Shown here one piece after another: positions 43,427 through 52,231 of a DNA stretch of 64,000 nt. Each line of letters begins with the position of its first letter. Positions within the stretch are counted from its first letter, which is position 1. Origin of the DNA: Sphingobacteruim zhuxiongii (GTDB taxonomy: Bacteria; Bacteroidota; Bacteroidia; Sphingobacteriales; Sphingobacteriaceae); contig NZ_CP045652.1 in the NCBI RefSeq assembly GCF_009557615.1, forward strand, positions 1,550,001 through 1,614,000, in the 5' to 3' direction. The notes beneath the pieces are model-generated. The model was not told where the DNA came from, ran no database searches, and saw nothing but the letters and a program-made list of their open reading frames with translations. The translations under genes were made by a program, and so were the position numbers.

Positions 43427-44131
43427 TTAGAAGTTCGGTTTCAACAAATACTTGTCGTAGAAACGGAAAATATGCTCTGTTGCTTCTTCCGCCGAGTCAA
43501 CCATACGATATAGCATTAAATCTTCTTCGGAGATATATTTGTTAGTCAACATCGTATTCTTGATCCATTCAAACAATCCACCCCAGTATTCGGAGCCAAC
43601 CAACACAATCGGAAAGCGCGCGATCTTTCCTGTTTGAATTAACGTAATTGCTTCGAAAAGCTCGTCCATAGTTCCAAATCCACCAGGAAGTACAATATAC
43701 CCTTGTGAATATTTCATAAACATTACTTTTCGAACGAAGAAGTAATTGAATTCAAGCAATTTGTCGCGATCAATATATTTATTGTGAAATTGCTCATGCG
43801 GTAATTCAATATTTAATCCTACAGACTTTCCTCCGGCTGTATAAGCGCCTTTATTTGCGGCCTCCATAATTCCAGGACCTCCTCCTGAAATAACGCCATA
43901 GCCACGCTCTGCAAGTAAGCGAGCAATTTCTACAGTCATTTGGTAGTACTTATGTTCGTCAGGAGTTCTTGCAGATCCAAAGATGGAAACACATGGCCCA
44001 ATTTTCGCTAATTTTTCAAATCCATCTACAAACTCTGACATGATTTTAAAGATTTGCCAGGAATCTTTAACTTTTATTTCCTGCCAATTTTTATTGGCGA
44101 AGGAGTTTCTAATTTTATCGTCTTTTATCAT
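43427..44131 (-). CDS. LOG-family protein (TIGR00730)
   Basis: A 234-residue Rossmann-fold protein of the LOG/YgdH family. The signature GGGPGIMEAANKGA is at 83-96 and PGGFGTMDE is at 149-157. These are the hallmark motifs of cytokinin-activating phosphoribohydrolases, which cleave nucleoside monophosphates. In bacteria the substrate may be AMP or a modified purine nucleotide. It is a typical length, and a hypothetical gene follows. Confidence 0.92.
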   Translation of the reverse strand: MIKDDKIRNSFANKNWQEIKVKDSWQIFKIMSEFVDGFEKLAKIGPCVSIFGSARTPDEHKYYQMTVEIARLLAERGYGVISGGGPGIMEAANKGAYTAGGKSVGLNIELPHEQFHNKYIDRDKLLEFNYFFVRKVMFMKYSQGYIVLPGGFGTMDELFEAITLIQTGKIARFPIVLVGSEYWGGLFEWIKNTMLTNKYISEEDLMLYRMVDSAEEATEHIFRFYDKYLLKPNF

Positions 44132-44331
44132 ACTATTAAATAATTCCTTTCAGCCTTTAGCCAAACGGCTAGGGCACGATGTAATATAACGTTTATCTTA
44201 TAATTTTCGAACGATGAACGTCTGTTTTCTTCATAAAATCTAGTCAAACTATATGCCTAATTTTGAAATCTCTCGTGCTTTAATTAGATTTAAGAAAATA
44301 AACCTATTAAAACTTACAACTTAACCTAAAG

Positions 44332-45609
44332 ATGAACAGACGGAAATTTATTAGTTCTGCCGCTCTTGGTGCTGCAGCATTTACAATTCTTCCCAGACAT
44401 GTGCTTGGAGGCAATGGCTTTTTAGCGCCTAGCGATCGTATAAACCTTGGATATATTGGGGTTGGAAAGCAAGTCGGAACATTGTTGAATGGTTTGATGG
44501 GCCTTCCAGAAACAATGATTATGGCTGCCGCTGATGTGGATAGCACTAAATTGAATCGATTTCTAACCAATGCCAATAAAAAGAATGCAGAGAAGTCAGG
44601 ACATCAGGTTCAGGGCTATAAAGATTATCGCGAATTATTAGAACGGAAAGATATTGATGCTGTGGTTATTGCTTCGCCAGATCATTGGCATGCGCTTCAT
44701 GTTGTCCATGCAGCAAAGGCTGGCAAGGATATTTATTGCGAGAAGCCACTAGCATTGACTATTGACGAGGGGCGATCGATGGTCGATGCCGTTCGGAAAT
44801 ATAAGCGCGTATTGCAAACTGGAAGTATGCAGCGATCCTATTATAATTTCCGACAAGCGGCTGATTTAATAAGAAATGGATATATCGGCGAGATTAAGGA
44901 GGTTAATGTTTCGGTGGGCGTACCTGTGAAGGAATGTGATTTGCCTTGGTTAGAAGCGCCTGCACATCTAGATTGGGATATGTGGATTGGCCCTTCACTA
45001 TATAGAGGCTACCATCCGGTATTAAGTCCTCTATTAGATGCGAAAGAGTGGGCAATGTGGCGTTTATATCATGGCTTTGGGGGAGGTTATATTACCGATT
45101 GGGGAGCTCATATGTTTGATATTGTCCAATGGGCATTGGATATGGACCATTCGGGACCTGTTTCGTTCACGCCGCCAAGTCAAGCAGATGCATCCGAAGG
45201 CTTGTATTATACCTACAAAAATGGAGTGAAAGTTCATCATAAGTCTTGGGGTAAGTTTAACGCAATTCAGTTTATCGGCTCCGAAGGAAAAATTGAAGTA
45301 TCACGAGAGTTCTTAAACTCGGATAAGGAGAATTTACCGAAGTTGCAGATTCCGGAGAAAGATCGAAAAGTCTATTATTCCGAGAATCATTATAAAGATT
45401 TTGTCGATGCAATTAAAAAGCGTTCTAAGCCGATATGCGACGTCGAAATTGGTCATAGAACTGCTACGGTGTGTAACGCAATAAATATCGCGTATCAGCT
45501 TCAAAAGCCGCTTAAATGGGATCCTAAAAAGGAACAGTTTGATAACGCTTATGCAAACAATTTGAAATCACGACCTTATCGCGGAGCTTGGGATTACAAG
45601 GATTTTTAG
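44332..45609 (+). CDS. Tat-exported Gfo/Idh/MocA-family oxidoreductase
   Basis: A 425-residue NAD(P)-dependent oxidoreductase. The N-terminus is a twin-arginine signal (NRRKFISSAALGAAAF). The Rossmann motif YIGVGKQVG follows at about 40, and the catalytic-type EKP motif is at 137-139 (CEKPLALT). The later DWGAHMFDIVQWALDMD is the Gfo/Idh/MocA metal or substrate helix. Export after folding suits a cofactor-bearing enzyme acting on sugars or glycans in the periplasm, as in the GH109-like group; the substrate is unknown. Confidence 0.9.
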   Translation: MNRRKFISSAALGAAAFTILPRHVLGGNGFLAPSDRINLGYIGVGKQVGTLLNGLMGLPETMIMAAADVDSTKLNRFLTNANKKNAEKSGHQVQGYKDYRELLERKDIDAVVIASPDHWHALHVVHAAKAGKDIYCEKPLALTIDEGRSMVDAVRKYKRVLQTGSMQRSYYNFRQAADLIRNGYIGEIKEVNVSVGVPVKECDLPWLEAPAHLDWDMWIGPSLYRGYHPVLSPLLDAKEWAMWRLYHGFGGGYITDWGAHMFDIVQWALDMDHSGPVSFTPPSQADASEGLYYTYKNGVKVHHKSWGKFNAIQFIGSEGKIEVSREFLNSDKENLPKLQIPEKDRKVYYSENHYKDFVDAIKKRSKPICDVEIGHRTATVCNAINIAYQLQKPLKWDPKKEQFDNAYANNLKSRPYRGAWDYKDF

Positions 45610-45642
45610 CGTAAGCTGAGAGATTACTAAAATATTATTATG

Positions 45643-45681
45643 GTGGTTGTGATCGTTGATGATACAACCACATTTTTTTTT
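45643..45681 (+). terminator. Terminator of the Gfo/Idh/MocA gene
   Basis: The stem GTGGTTGT/ACAACCAC encloses a 13-nt loop and runs into nine T residues. Confidence 0.85.
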
Positions 45682-45693
45682 GCTATTAATTCG

Positions 45694-45701
45694 TAATTTT
45701 G
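45694..45701 (+). promoter_or_regulatory. -7 element TAATTTTG of recR
   Basis: A perfect TAnnTTTG match. It ends 4 bases before the ATG, right after the upstream terminator, so recR should be read from a leaderless mRNA. Confidence 0.7.
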
Positions 45702-45705
45702 AAGA

Positions 45706-46320
45706 ATGAATTTTTCATCAAAACTATTAGAACAAGCGGTTGAGGAGTTTGGTAAGCTGCCAGGAGTAGGGAAGAAGACTGCTCTTCGATTGGTATTACA
45801 TCTTTTAAAACAATCTGATGCCGATGTTTCTCGATTTACAACATCCTTAGATCGCTTAAAAAGCGATATTAAGTATTGTAAAACTTGTTTTAATATTTCT
45901 GATCATGATGTATGTGAAATATGTAGTTCAGTAAAGCGTGATCGCCATATCGTTTGCGTTGTCGAAGATACTAGAGATGTGATGGCGATTGAAAATACGA
46001 ATCAGTTTAATGGTCTATATCACGTACTTGGTGGATTAATTTCTCCAATGGAGGGAGTAGGTCCAGCCGACTTAAAGATTGAGGGGTTAATTGACCGTGT
46101 GCGTTCTGGAGAGATTCAAGAAGTCATACTCGCGTTGAGTGCAACGATGGAAGGCGACACTACGATTTTCTACCTTTATCGGAAATTACGCGATTTTCAA
46201 ATTCAGATTAGTACGATTGCTCGCGGTATTTCATTCGGCGGCGAGTTAGAATATGTGGATGAAATAACGCTAGGACGATCAATAGCTACCCGTATTCCAT
46301 ATGAGCGTAATGTAGGTTAG
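45706..46320 (+). CDS. recR: Recombination protein RecR
   Basis: A 204-residue DNA repair protein that works with RecF and RecO to load RecA at gaps. A helix-hairpin-helix starts the protein ([16 protein letters not shown] at 15-30). The zinc finger has C58, C61, C70 and C73. The Toprim domain spans about 80-175 ([15 protein letters not shown], then [13 protein letters not shown]). All features are intact and the length is normal. The gene has its own leaderless-type promoter. Confidence 0.96.
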   Translation: MNFSSKLLEQAVEEFGKLPGVGKKTALRLVLHLLKQSDADVSRFTTSLDRLKSDIKYCKTCFNISDHDVCEICSSVKRDRHIVCVVEDTRDVMAIENTNQFNGLYHVLGGLISPMEGVGPADLKIEGLIDRVRSGEIQEVILALSATMEGDTTIFYLYRKLRDFQIQISTIARGISFGGELEYVDEITLGRSIATRIPYERNVG

Positions 46321-46438
46321 GAGTCATTCTTTTTCTAATCAATTCCCTTAAGTTCATGCTGCAATAAAGTGCTGAAAGTTTGTCGGCGTCTTTGCGGACT
46401 AATTCTTAAATAGTTATTTTAGTACAAATACCTAAATC

Positions 46439-47344
46439 ATGACTAAAATACTGTGTACAATATTCTTATTGGGCTGTGCTTTCCTGAGCTTCAGTCAAGA
46501 GCGCATTTATCTCTATGAAAAAGAGGTTCCTAATTCGAAACCCGGAGAGAATTTGGAAGAAGATCTCCCCAACAATCAAGTCGATACCATCACAAAATTT
46601 GTATCAAAGCCTAGTCTAACAGTTTATCTTCCTCAAAAAGGAAAAAGCAACGGAACCGCAGTGATTATCTATCCTGGTGGTGGGTATCATGTGTTGCTCA
46701 GCAAACGAGAAGGATCCGATGTAGCGAAGAAGTTTAATGAACTTGGAGTTACAGCCTTTGTGTTGCGGTATAGATTGCCAGACGACAGAGTAATGGTCGA
46801 TAAGTCGATTAGTCCATTGCAGGATGCGCAAGCCGCAATGCTTTATGTGAGGACACATACAAAACAATGGAATCTTAATCCAGAAAAGATTGGTATTATG
46901 GGTTATTCTGCTGGTGGCCATCTTGCTGCTATGATGGGAACTCATTACGAGGATCTGAAGATTAATAATCCCAACGGAATAAAATTAAGGCCTGACTTTC
47001 TCATTTTAGTAAACCCAGTAGTCAGTTTTACAGATAGCATAGGGCATATTGGTTCACGAGATAATCTTTTAGGCAAAAATCCAAGTGTAGAGAAAATCCG
47101 ATACTTCTCCAATGAATTGCATGTCAATTCACAAACGCCAGCAAGCTTTCTTGTCCATGCAGGTTCAGACGAAGTAGTCTCTGTAAAAAATAGTCTATCT
47201 TTCTATAATCGACTTTTAGATAATCAAGTACGCGCAGAAATGCATATCTATGGTTTTGGGGAGCACGGATTTCTCACTGCACCAACCTTTGATGAATGGT
47301 TTGGTCGCTGTTGCTATTGGATGAAAAGCATGTCGCTATTATAA
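46439..47344 (+). CDS. Secreted alpha/beta hydrolase (carbohydrate esterase-like)
   Basis: A 301-residue exported hydrolase with a signal peptide ending at about residue 20 (FLSFSQ). The oxyanion motif YPGGGYHVL and the nucleophile S157 in GYSAGG are clear. The catalytic acid is likely the aspartate in HAGSDEVV, and the histidine is in FGEHGFL near 277. The pattern matches the acetylxylan-esterase-like group of bacterial esterases that act on plant polysaccharides. No polysaccharide locus is adjacent, so the target is open. Confidence 0.88.
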   Translation: MTKILCTIFLLGCAFLSFSQERIYLYEKEVPNSKPGENLEEDLPNNQVDTITKFVSKPSLTVYLPQKGKSNGTAVIIYPGGGYHVLLSKREGSDVAKKFNELGVTAFVLRYRLPDDRVMVDKSISPLQDAQAAMLYVRTHTKQWNLNPEKIGIMGYSAGGHLAAMMGTHYEDLKINNPNGIKLRPDFLILVNPVVSFTDSIGHIGSRDNLLGKNPSVEKIRYFSNELHVNSQTPASFLVHAGSDEVVSVKNSLSFYNRLLDNQVRAEMHIYGFGEHGFLTAPTFDEWFGRCCYWMKSMSLL

Positions 47345-47356
47345 GCAACACATGGT

Positions 47357-48574
47357 CTAAGTCGATTTTAATTTTCCGATAATCCAATAAAAACCAAATC
47401 CACAGCATATTAATGTTGATCCTGTAATAAGCCATAGGGTAGAATAACCGTGATGTTCGGCTATGTAGGTTCCTATATATGCAGCGACGATATGTGCCAT
47501 GGCAAAGGAAAGTGAGTTGAGACCCATGTAGGCACCTTGATTTCGTCTTCCTGCTCGCTGAATAGCCACTGTTGCGGTAAACGGTAGTGTAAGCATCTCT
47601 CCAGTTGAGAGTAAGAACATCGCGAAGAATAACCAGCCTATACCAAAATCTAAGGTCAACATTAAATAAGAAATACCGGCGATAGCTGTCCCCCAGAACA
47701 TAATCTGGCGAACGCTGAAGCGATGTTCCACCAGGTGGACTAAGACCATCTCAAATAGAACAATAACAAATCCACTGAAGCCGAGCAAGAGTCCAATCTG
47801 ACTTGTGTTTAATGAATGCACTTCCTTGTAGAATAAGGATAGCGTTCCTAATAGCTGAAAGAACGCCATAGAAAATAGACAGCAGAAAACACTGAAGATA
47901 AGGAATAGCCCGTCTTTATAGGGGCTTCTTTCTGTTGTTTTCTCTTCCGCTGTCTGTTTTATTTGGACGTCTTGAAGATTAGACTTCGGTGCTCTATTTC
48001 TAAAAAAATAAATAAAAACAATGACTGCTATAGAAGCACCAATGGCGTTCCCGTAGAAAATCCAATTGTATGAAAATCCTGCTAGAAATCCGCCAAGGGC
48101 GGGGCCTATCGAGAATCCAAGATTTACGGCCATTCGGTTTAATGAATAGGCTCTCGTAATATTTTCTGGCTTCGCGTATCGAGCAACGGAAACCGAATTT
48201 GCTGGACGGAAGACGTCGGAAACGAGAGAAAGTAAAAAGATCATTATCGCCAAACCTTCGAAGGTTTTGAATGTCGGGAGGATTAGGAAGATGGGTATAA
48301 CGCCAAATAAACTCCACATTTGAACTTTGAAGCTGCCGAATCGATCGGTTAACCAGCCGCCAAGCCAAGAACCGAAAACGGCACCCAGACCAAAGCAGCC
48401 TAATACGATTCCAATCTGTGGCTTCGAAAAACCTAACTCTGCAGACATATAAAGGCCCAAAAAAGGAATAACCATCGACCCTGTACGATTAATAAGCATG
48501 ACTAATGCCAATAACCATGCGGCAGGAGAAAGTCCCTTATAAGAGTTTATATATAGTCTGATGAGTGATTTCAA
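47357..48574 (-). CDS. MFS transporter
   Basis: A 405-residue inner-membrane protein with 12 predicted helices. The family loop between helices 2 and 3, GSWLGGWLTDRFGSFKVQMW, is clear, and the long central loop lies near 190-220. Substrate cannot be told; the group includes sugar and drug transporters. The start codon is TTG, as a TAA stop lies directly upstream in frame and the next ATG is 26 codons inside the first helix. It ends 12 bases from the converging esterase gene. Confidence 0.88.
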   Translation of the reverse strand: MKSLIRLYINSYKGLSPAAWLLALVMLINRTGSMVIPFLGLYMSAELGFSKPQIGIVLGCFGLGAVFGSWLGGWLTDRFGSFKVQMWSLFGVIPIFLILPTFKTFEGLAIMIFLLSLVSDVFRPANSVSVARYAKPENITRAYSLNRMAVNLGFSIGPALGGFLAGFSYNWIFYGNAIGASIAVIVFIYFFRNRAPKSNLQDVQIKQTAEEKTTERSPYKDGLFLIFSVFCCLFSMAFFQLLGTLSLFYKEVHSLNTSQIGLLLGFSGFVIVLFEMVLVHLVEHRFSVRQIMFWGTAIAGISYLMLTLDFGIGWLFFAMFLLSTGEMLTLPFTATVAIQRAGRRNQGAYMGLNSLSFAMAHIVAAYIGTYIAEHHGYSTLWLITGSTLICCGFGFYWIIGKLKST

Positions 48575-48602
48575 TTACTTTCTATTATGTTCAAACAAAA
48601 GT

Positions 48603-49562
48603 TTAAACGATTACCTTTTTATCTAAACTTGAATCAATGACATACTGATGAGCAATTGCTTTCTTTGTTCCCTTTTGTTTATCTAAGATAAAGTCAGCGC
48701 GCCCCAAATTCACTCCAGAACGTCCAGTTTGATTGACTAAAGTGATCTCGTTATCTAAATTCTTAACCTCAGTTGGTTTATCTAAGAATGTATGTGTATG
48801 TCCACCAATGATTAAATCAATATAACGACTGTTTTTAGCGAGTACTAAATCGGAAACTTGATCGGTGTCATAGCTGTAGCCAATGTGGGATAGGCAAATT
48901 ACTAAATCGCACTTCAATTCTTTTTTCAAGAACGGTGTCATTCTGTTGGCTACTTCAATGGGATCGGAAATTGTCATACCTGCATAACTTCTAGAGTCAA
49001 CTAATCCTTCCAGGTTAACACCGACAGCAAATACACCAATCTTGACTCCTTGTTTGTTAAAGACCAGGTAATCTTTTGTTTTTCCTTCCAACACGGTACC
49101 TTTAAAGTTGTAGTTTGAAGTGACAAAAGGGAAGTTTGCCTTATCAAAATGTTTCAGAAGGCCATTTAATCCATTATCAAATTCATGATTTCCAAAAGTT
49201 CCGGCATCATAGCCGAGTTTGGACATCAATTCCAGTTCGACTTTGCCATCAAAAACGTTGAAATAAGGCGTGCCCTGAAACATATCGCCAGCATCAAATA
49301 ACAAGACATTGGCTTCTTCCGATCGAATTTTCTTAATCAGTGTACTGCGGCGCGCCACACCTCCTAAACCTTGGAATCTAGAACCATCCATGGGAAAAGG
49401 CTCAATACGACTGTGTACATCATTGGTATGTAGAATCGTCAACCTTACTTCTTTCGAGCTTCCGAAGCTTTCAAATGGAAGACTGGCAAGACTTGCTGAA
49501 GCACCTAGTGCTGCTAAGTTCTTTAAGAATGTTCTTCTATTTAATGATTTCAACTCTTCCAT
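48603..49562 (-). CDS. 5'-nucleotidase, metallophosphatase half (Tat signal)
   Basis: A 319-residue protein corresponding to the N-terminal half of 5'-nucleotidase. The twin-arginine signal NRRTFLKNLAALGASAS precedes the metal-binding motifs TNDVHSR at 46-52, GDMFQGTPY at 92-100 and GNHEFDNG at 124-131, with GGHTHTF late in the domain. The C-terminal substrate-binding half is missing here and is found in the upstream gene, which overlaps by 26 bases. Together they should make one periplasmic nucleotide-hydrolysing enzyme. Confidence 0.9.
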   Translation of the reverse strand: MEELKSLNRRTFLKNLAALGASASLASLPFESFGSSKEVRLTILHTNDVHSRIEPFPMDGSRFQGLGGVARRSTLIKKIRSEEANVLLFDAGDMFQGTPYFNVFDGKVELELMSKLGYDAGTFGNHEFDNGLNGLLKHFDKANFPFVTSNYNFKGTVLEGKTKDYLVFNKQGVKIGVFAVGVNLEGLVDSRSYAGMTISDPIEVANRMTPFLKKELKCDLVICLSHIGYSYDTDQVSDLVLAKNSRYIDLIIGGHTHTFLDKPTEVKNLDNEITLVNQTGRSGVNLGRADFILDKQKGTKKAIAHQYVIDSSLDKKVIV

Positions 49563-50301
49563 CTAATTTTGATTCTACTTTTTTACCCGCCTTTGTTAAT
49601 TTCTCAATATGACTTATCAAAGCCTCTCTCACACGTTCGCTAGAGGTAACACTCTGAATAGGATTTGATAAACCCTCTACGTGGTCACCACCATTAGCAA
49701 TGAAATCGTAGGTTACCAACTTGTACGTTTTATTGGGGTCAATAACTTGATTGTTAATCTTAAATTCTACAAGTTTTTTGTCCTGTATCTTAACCTTTAC
49801 ATTCCCCACTGGCTGTCCATTTGTTTTTGCAATAAAGTCTGCTAAACGCAAAACGTCAGTGCCTTTTAGAGTCAAGATGGTGATATAATTTTCAAAGGGC
49901 ATCAATTCAAAAACAGTTCTAACCGTTACATCTCCTTGCTTAATGCTGGAGCGGATACCATCTTTTGTTGCCATAGAAAATGAAACCTCCGGGTCAATAT
50001 TTTCCCCTATAGCAAGCAGTGCATCACTAAAGAAGTTGCTCAAATTAGTCTCCGGGAGATTACGATTATGAATCATGTTTTCTGGAGCAGTGCCGATCAC
50101 TCGGTTCATAGCTTGATCCAACTGAATCTTATAAGGTTCAATATAATTGCTAATACTTGTGTCTTCTGCAATTGTCTGATCAATAGCAAGCATCTGCTTG
50201 TTGCTTACTGAAGCTTGGTAATACGAGGTTTTACACGAAGCTAACAGTAATAAGGTGGAAATCAACAGTAAGTTGAAAGACCTTAAATTTAGTACTCTCA
50301 T
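49537..50301 (-). CDS. 5'-nucleotidase, C-terminal half as lipoprotein
   Basis: A 254-residue lipoprotein. The signal LLLISTLLLLASC ends in a lipobox with cysteine 23. The mature protein is the 5'-nucleotidase C-terminal domain, which binds the nucleobase (NLPETNLSNFFSDALLAIGE, MATKDGIRSSIKQGD, YKLVTYDFIANGGDHV). It is encoded first, in reverse order to a usual fused enzyme. The next gene gives the catalytic metallophosphatase half. The two signals differ (lipid anchor here, Tat there), so the enzyme should assemble outside the inner membrane. Confidence 0.9.
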   Translation of the reverse strand: MRVLNLRSFNLLLISTLLLLASCKTSYYQASVSNKQMLAIDQTIAEDTSISNYIEPYKIQLDQAMNRVIGTAPENMIHNRNLPETNLSNFFSDALLAIGENIDPEVSFSMATKDGIRSSIKQGDVTVRTVFELMPFENYITILTLKGTDVLRLADFIAKTNGQPVGNVKVKIQDKKLVEFKINNQVIDPNKTYKLVTYDFIANGGDHVEGLSNPIQSVTSSERVREALISHIEKLTKAGKKVESKLDGRVEIIK

Positions 50302-50444
50302 AGCGCGAATTTAATACGCAAAGGTATTAAGATTGCATTAGAATACGAATTTAAGGTCTTTGAAAATTGCTAATATGACAAATTGATAATCCTATCCTAA
50401 CGTAATCTTAATTGTTTAAGAAGTTAATACTTTTAATGCGGGGA

Positions 50445-51680
50445 TTATCCCATTTTTAGTTTGTCTTCAAAATACTTCTCAATGAAGAATCGACACAAGC
50501 CCAAGATTGAACCTTTATCAGCCAGTTCGGATACAAATAACTCACAATCTTTCGATATTTTACCCATTGTATAGGTCTGAATTTGTTGTTGAATTGGATT
50601 TGTAATCAACGATGCGGCAGTAGCAAAGCTTCCTGACAAAACAATGCATTCAGGATTTAGTACTTGCAGAAATTGAGCAATTGCCTTACCCAAATGTGCA
50701 CTGACACCGGAAATCAACTCGATTGCATATTGGTCTCCATCAACTGCTGCTTTTAGGATGTCAATAGGTTGAAGATCTTGATCTTTGAACATGCTGGTAA
50801 TCATGGTCGGTGTTCCGTTTGCGATATCATTTTTCGCTCGCTTCACTAATGCAGTGCCCGAAGCAACCGTTTCCAAGCAGCCGCGTTTGCCGCAATAGCA
50901 AAGTTCTCCATCTTCCACGAAACTGATATGTCCCATTTCTCCGGCAAATCCATGCTTACCTTGGAAAATTTTTCCATTTGAAATGATACCCAAAGATACA
51001 CCCCAGTCGATTAATACGACGAGACCCTCTTCGCGATTCCGAAGTAAGCCATAGTGCATCTCGGCCAGCGAGGCAATGTTGATATTGTTGGTAATGCATG
51101 TCGTTTTTCCAAACGTTTCCGCCAAGTGGGCTTGTAGGTTGAAGTTGGTTGCATGAAAAAATGTATAATTCTCGCCACTATCCTTGTTTATTAGTCCTGG
51201 CATAGAGATGGAAAGCCCGGTTACTTGGTTCCAGTCAATCTGTTGTTCTTCAGCATAGCGTCTGATTAGGTCGATAAACGCGGGAAGATTACTCACGTCG
51301 CGACTTAACATTAAAGGATATCGAACAGTGCGCGCTAATAAATTGCCATTATTGTCGATATAGGAAATATTGATATTGAAACGGTCTACTTCGATACAAA
51401 GGACACGAAACAATTCATTTCGTAACTGATAAAGATTGGGCTTTCTCCCACCGATAGACTCTCCTCGTTCGTGTTGAGTAATTAACTTCTGATCGAGTAA
51501 TTCAATAATTAAAGTGTTGAGAGTAGGGAAACTTAAATCAAGACTTAACATCAATTCATTGACGGATGCTTTGTCGAGAAGGTAGACTGCTTGCAGTACT
51601 TTAAATTTCTTCTTTGCTGTTCTTGCAAGCTTTAGATTCTTATTTGTAGGATTGATAAAAAGTTTCTCAACTGAATTCAT
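50445..51680 (-). CDS. ROK-family transcriptional regulator
   Basis: A 411-residue regulator. An N-terminal winged helix (KFKVLQAVYLLDKASVNELM, then LSFPTLNTLIIELLDQKLIT) precedes a ROK sugar-kinase-like domain. The ATP-type segment is weak and the zinc motif CYCGKRGCLE is intact. Relatives such as NagC and Mlc bind sugars or phosphosugars and repress uptake genes. No sugar operon is adjacent apart from the sugar dehydrogenase gene, so its target is unknown. Confidence 0.9.
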   Translation of the reverse strand: MNSVEKLFINPTNKNLKLARTAKKKFKVLQAVYLLDKASVNELMLSLDLSFPTLNTLIIELLDQKLITQHERGESIGGRKPNLYQLRNELFRVLCIEVDRFNINISYIDNNGNLLARTVRYPLMLSRDVSNLPAFIDLIRRYAEEQQIDWNQVTGLSISMPGLINKDSGENYTFFHATNFNLQAHLAETFGKTTCITNNINIASLAEMHYGLLRNREEGLVVLIDWGVSLGIISNGKIFQGKHGFAGEMGHISFVEDGELCYCGKRGCLETVASGTALVKRAKNDIANGTPTMITSMFKDQDLQPIDILKAAVDGDQYAIELISGVSAHLGKAIAQFLQVLNPECIVLSGSFATAASLITNPIQQQIQTYTMGKISKDCELFVSELADKGSILGLCRFFIEKYFEDKLKMG

Positions 51681-52231
51681 ATGATGCTATTGTAAAAAAG
51701 AGATGCTTTCGACATCTACAAAAATCCGTTCGAAACGAATTTAGATCGTAATAATAAGTATTAAATTATAAAAATAGTAATGTTATATTATTTTAAACAT
51801 TATCCTATACGTGGTGTTCATTTCAAATATAAGTCAAATTATATAAATAATTCATGTTTTATTGTTTGGAAAAACTTATTTGTTTCTTAATATGAAAACG
51901 TTAATGATGGCGTCAATGAGAAATCCAACATTTCCTAAACTTATATACTTTAAGTTTCTTCATTATCTTAAGTTATTTCTTGCAATATAAATTATTTTTA
52001 GGTTATAAACACGAATAATTGAGATAATAATTTTATTTAAATATAAATAATAATCAGTTTTTGGATTAAAAATTAAACATGTATTAAATTTATTTCTATA
52101 ATATAAATTTGTAGCATCTTTATTACGAAGAGGTTAGCGGGTGCATGTAACGAAAATGGAGGTTAAGCCCATGAAAAAAGGTTGCTTTAAACAAAGCAAC
52201 CTAATCACAATATAAATTTAAATCGATCAAA
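51681..52231. other. Long AT-rich gap
   Basis: This 551-base gap is very AT-rich. It holds the ROK promoter region, a perfect plus-strand -7 octamer TAAATTTG (52104-52111) with no clear gene behind it, and the terminator of the sugar dehydrogenase gene. Two short plus-strand frames of 24 and 32 codons exist but have no support. Confidence 0.5.
52174..52202 (-). terminator. Terminator of the sugar dehydrogenase gene
   Basis: A 10-bp stem AGGTTGCTTT/AAAGCAACCT (52179-52202) followed on the reverse strand by a T-run. Confidence 0.85.

Noticed and set aside
51892..51990. A 32-codon open frame on the plus strand (begins MKTLMMASMRNPT) in the long AT-rich gap
   Set aside because: There is no promoter at the right distance and no A-rich leader pattern, the composition follows the surrounding AT-rich gap, and no neighbour suggests a role.
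52141..52215. A 24-codon open frame on the plus strand with a GTG start over the sugar dehydrogenase terminator
   Set aside because: It is made largely of the terminator arms, so the frame is best explained by the hairpin sequence.
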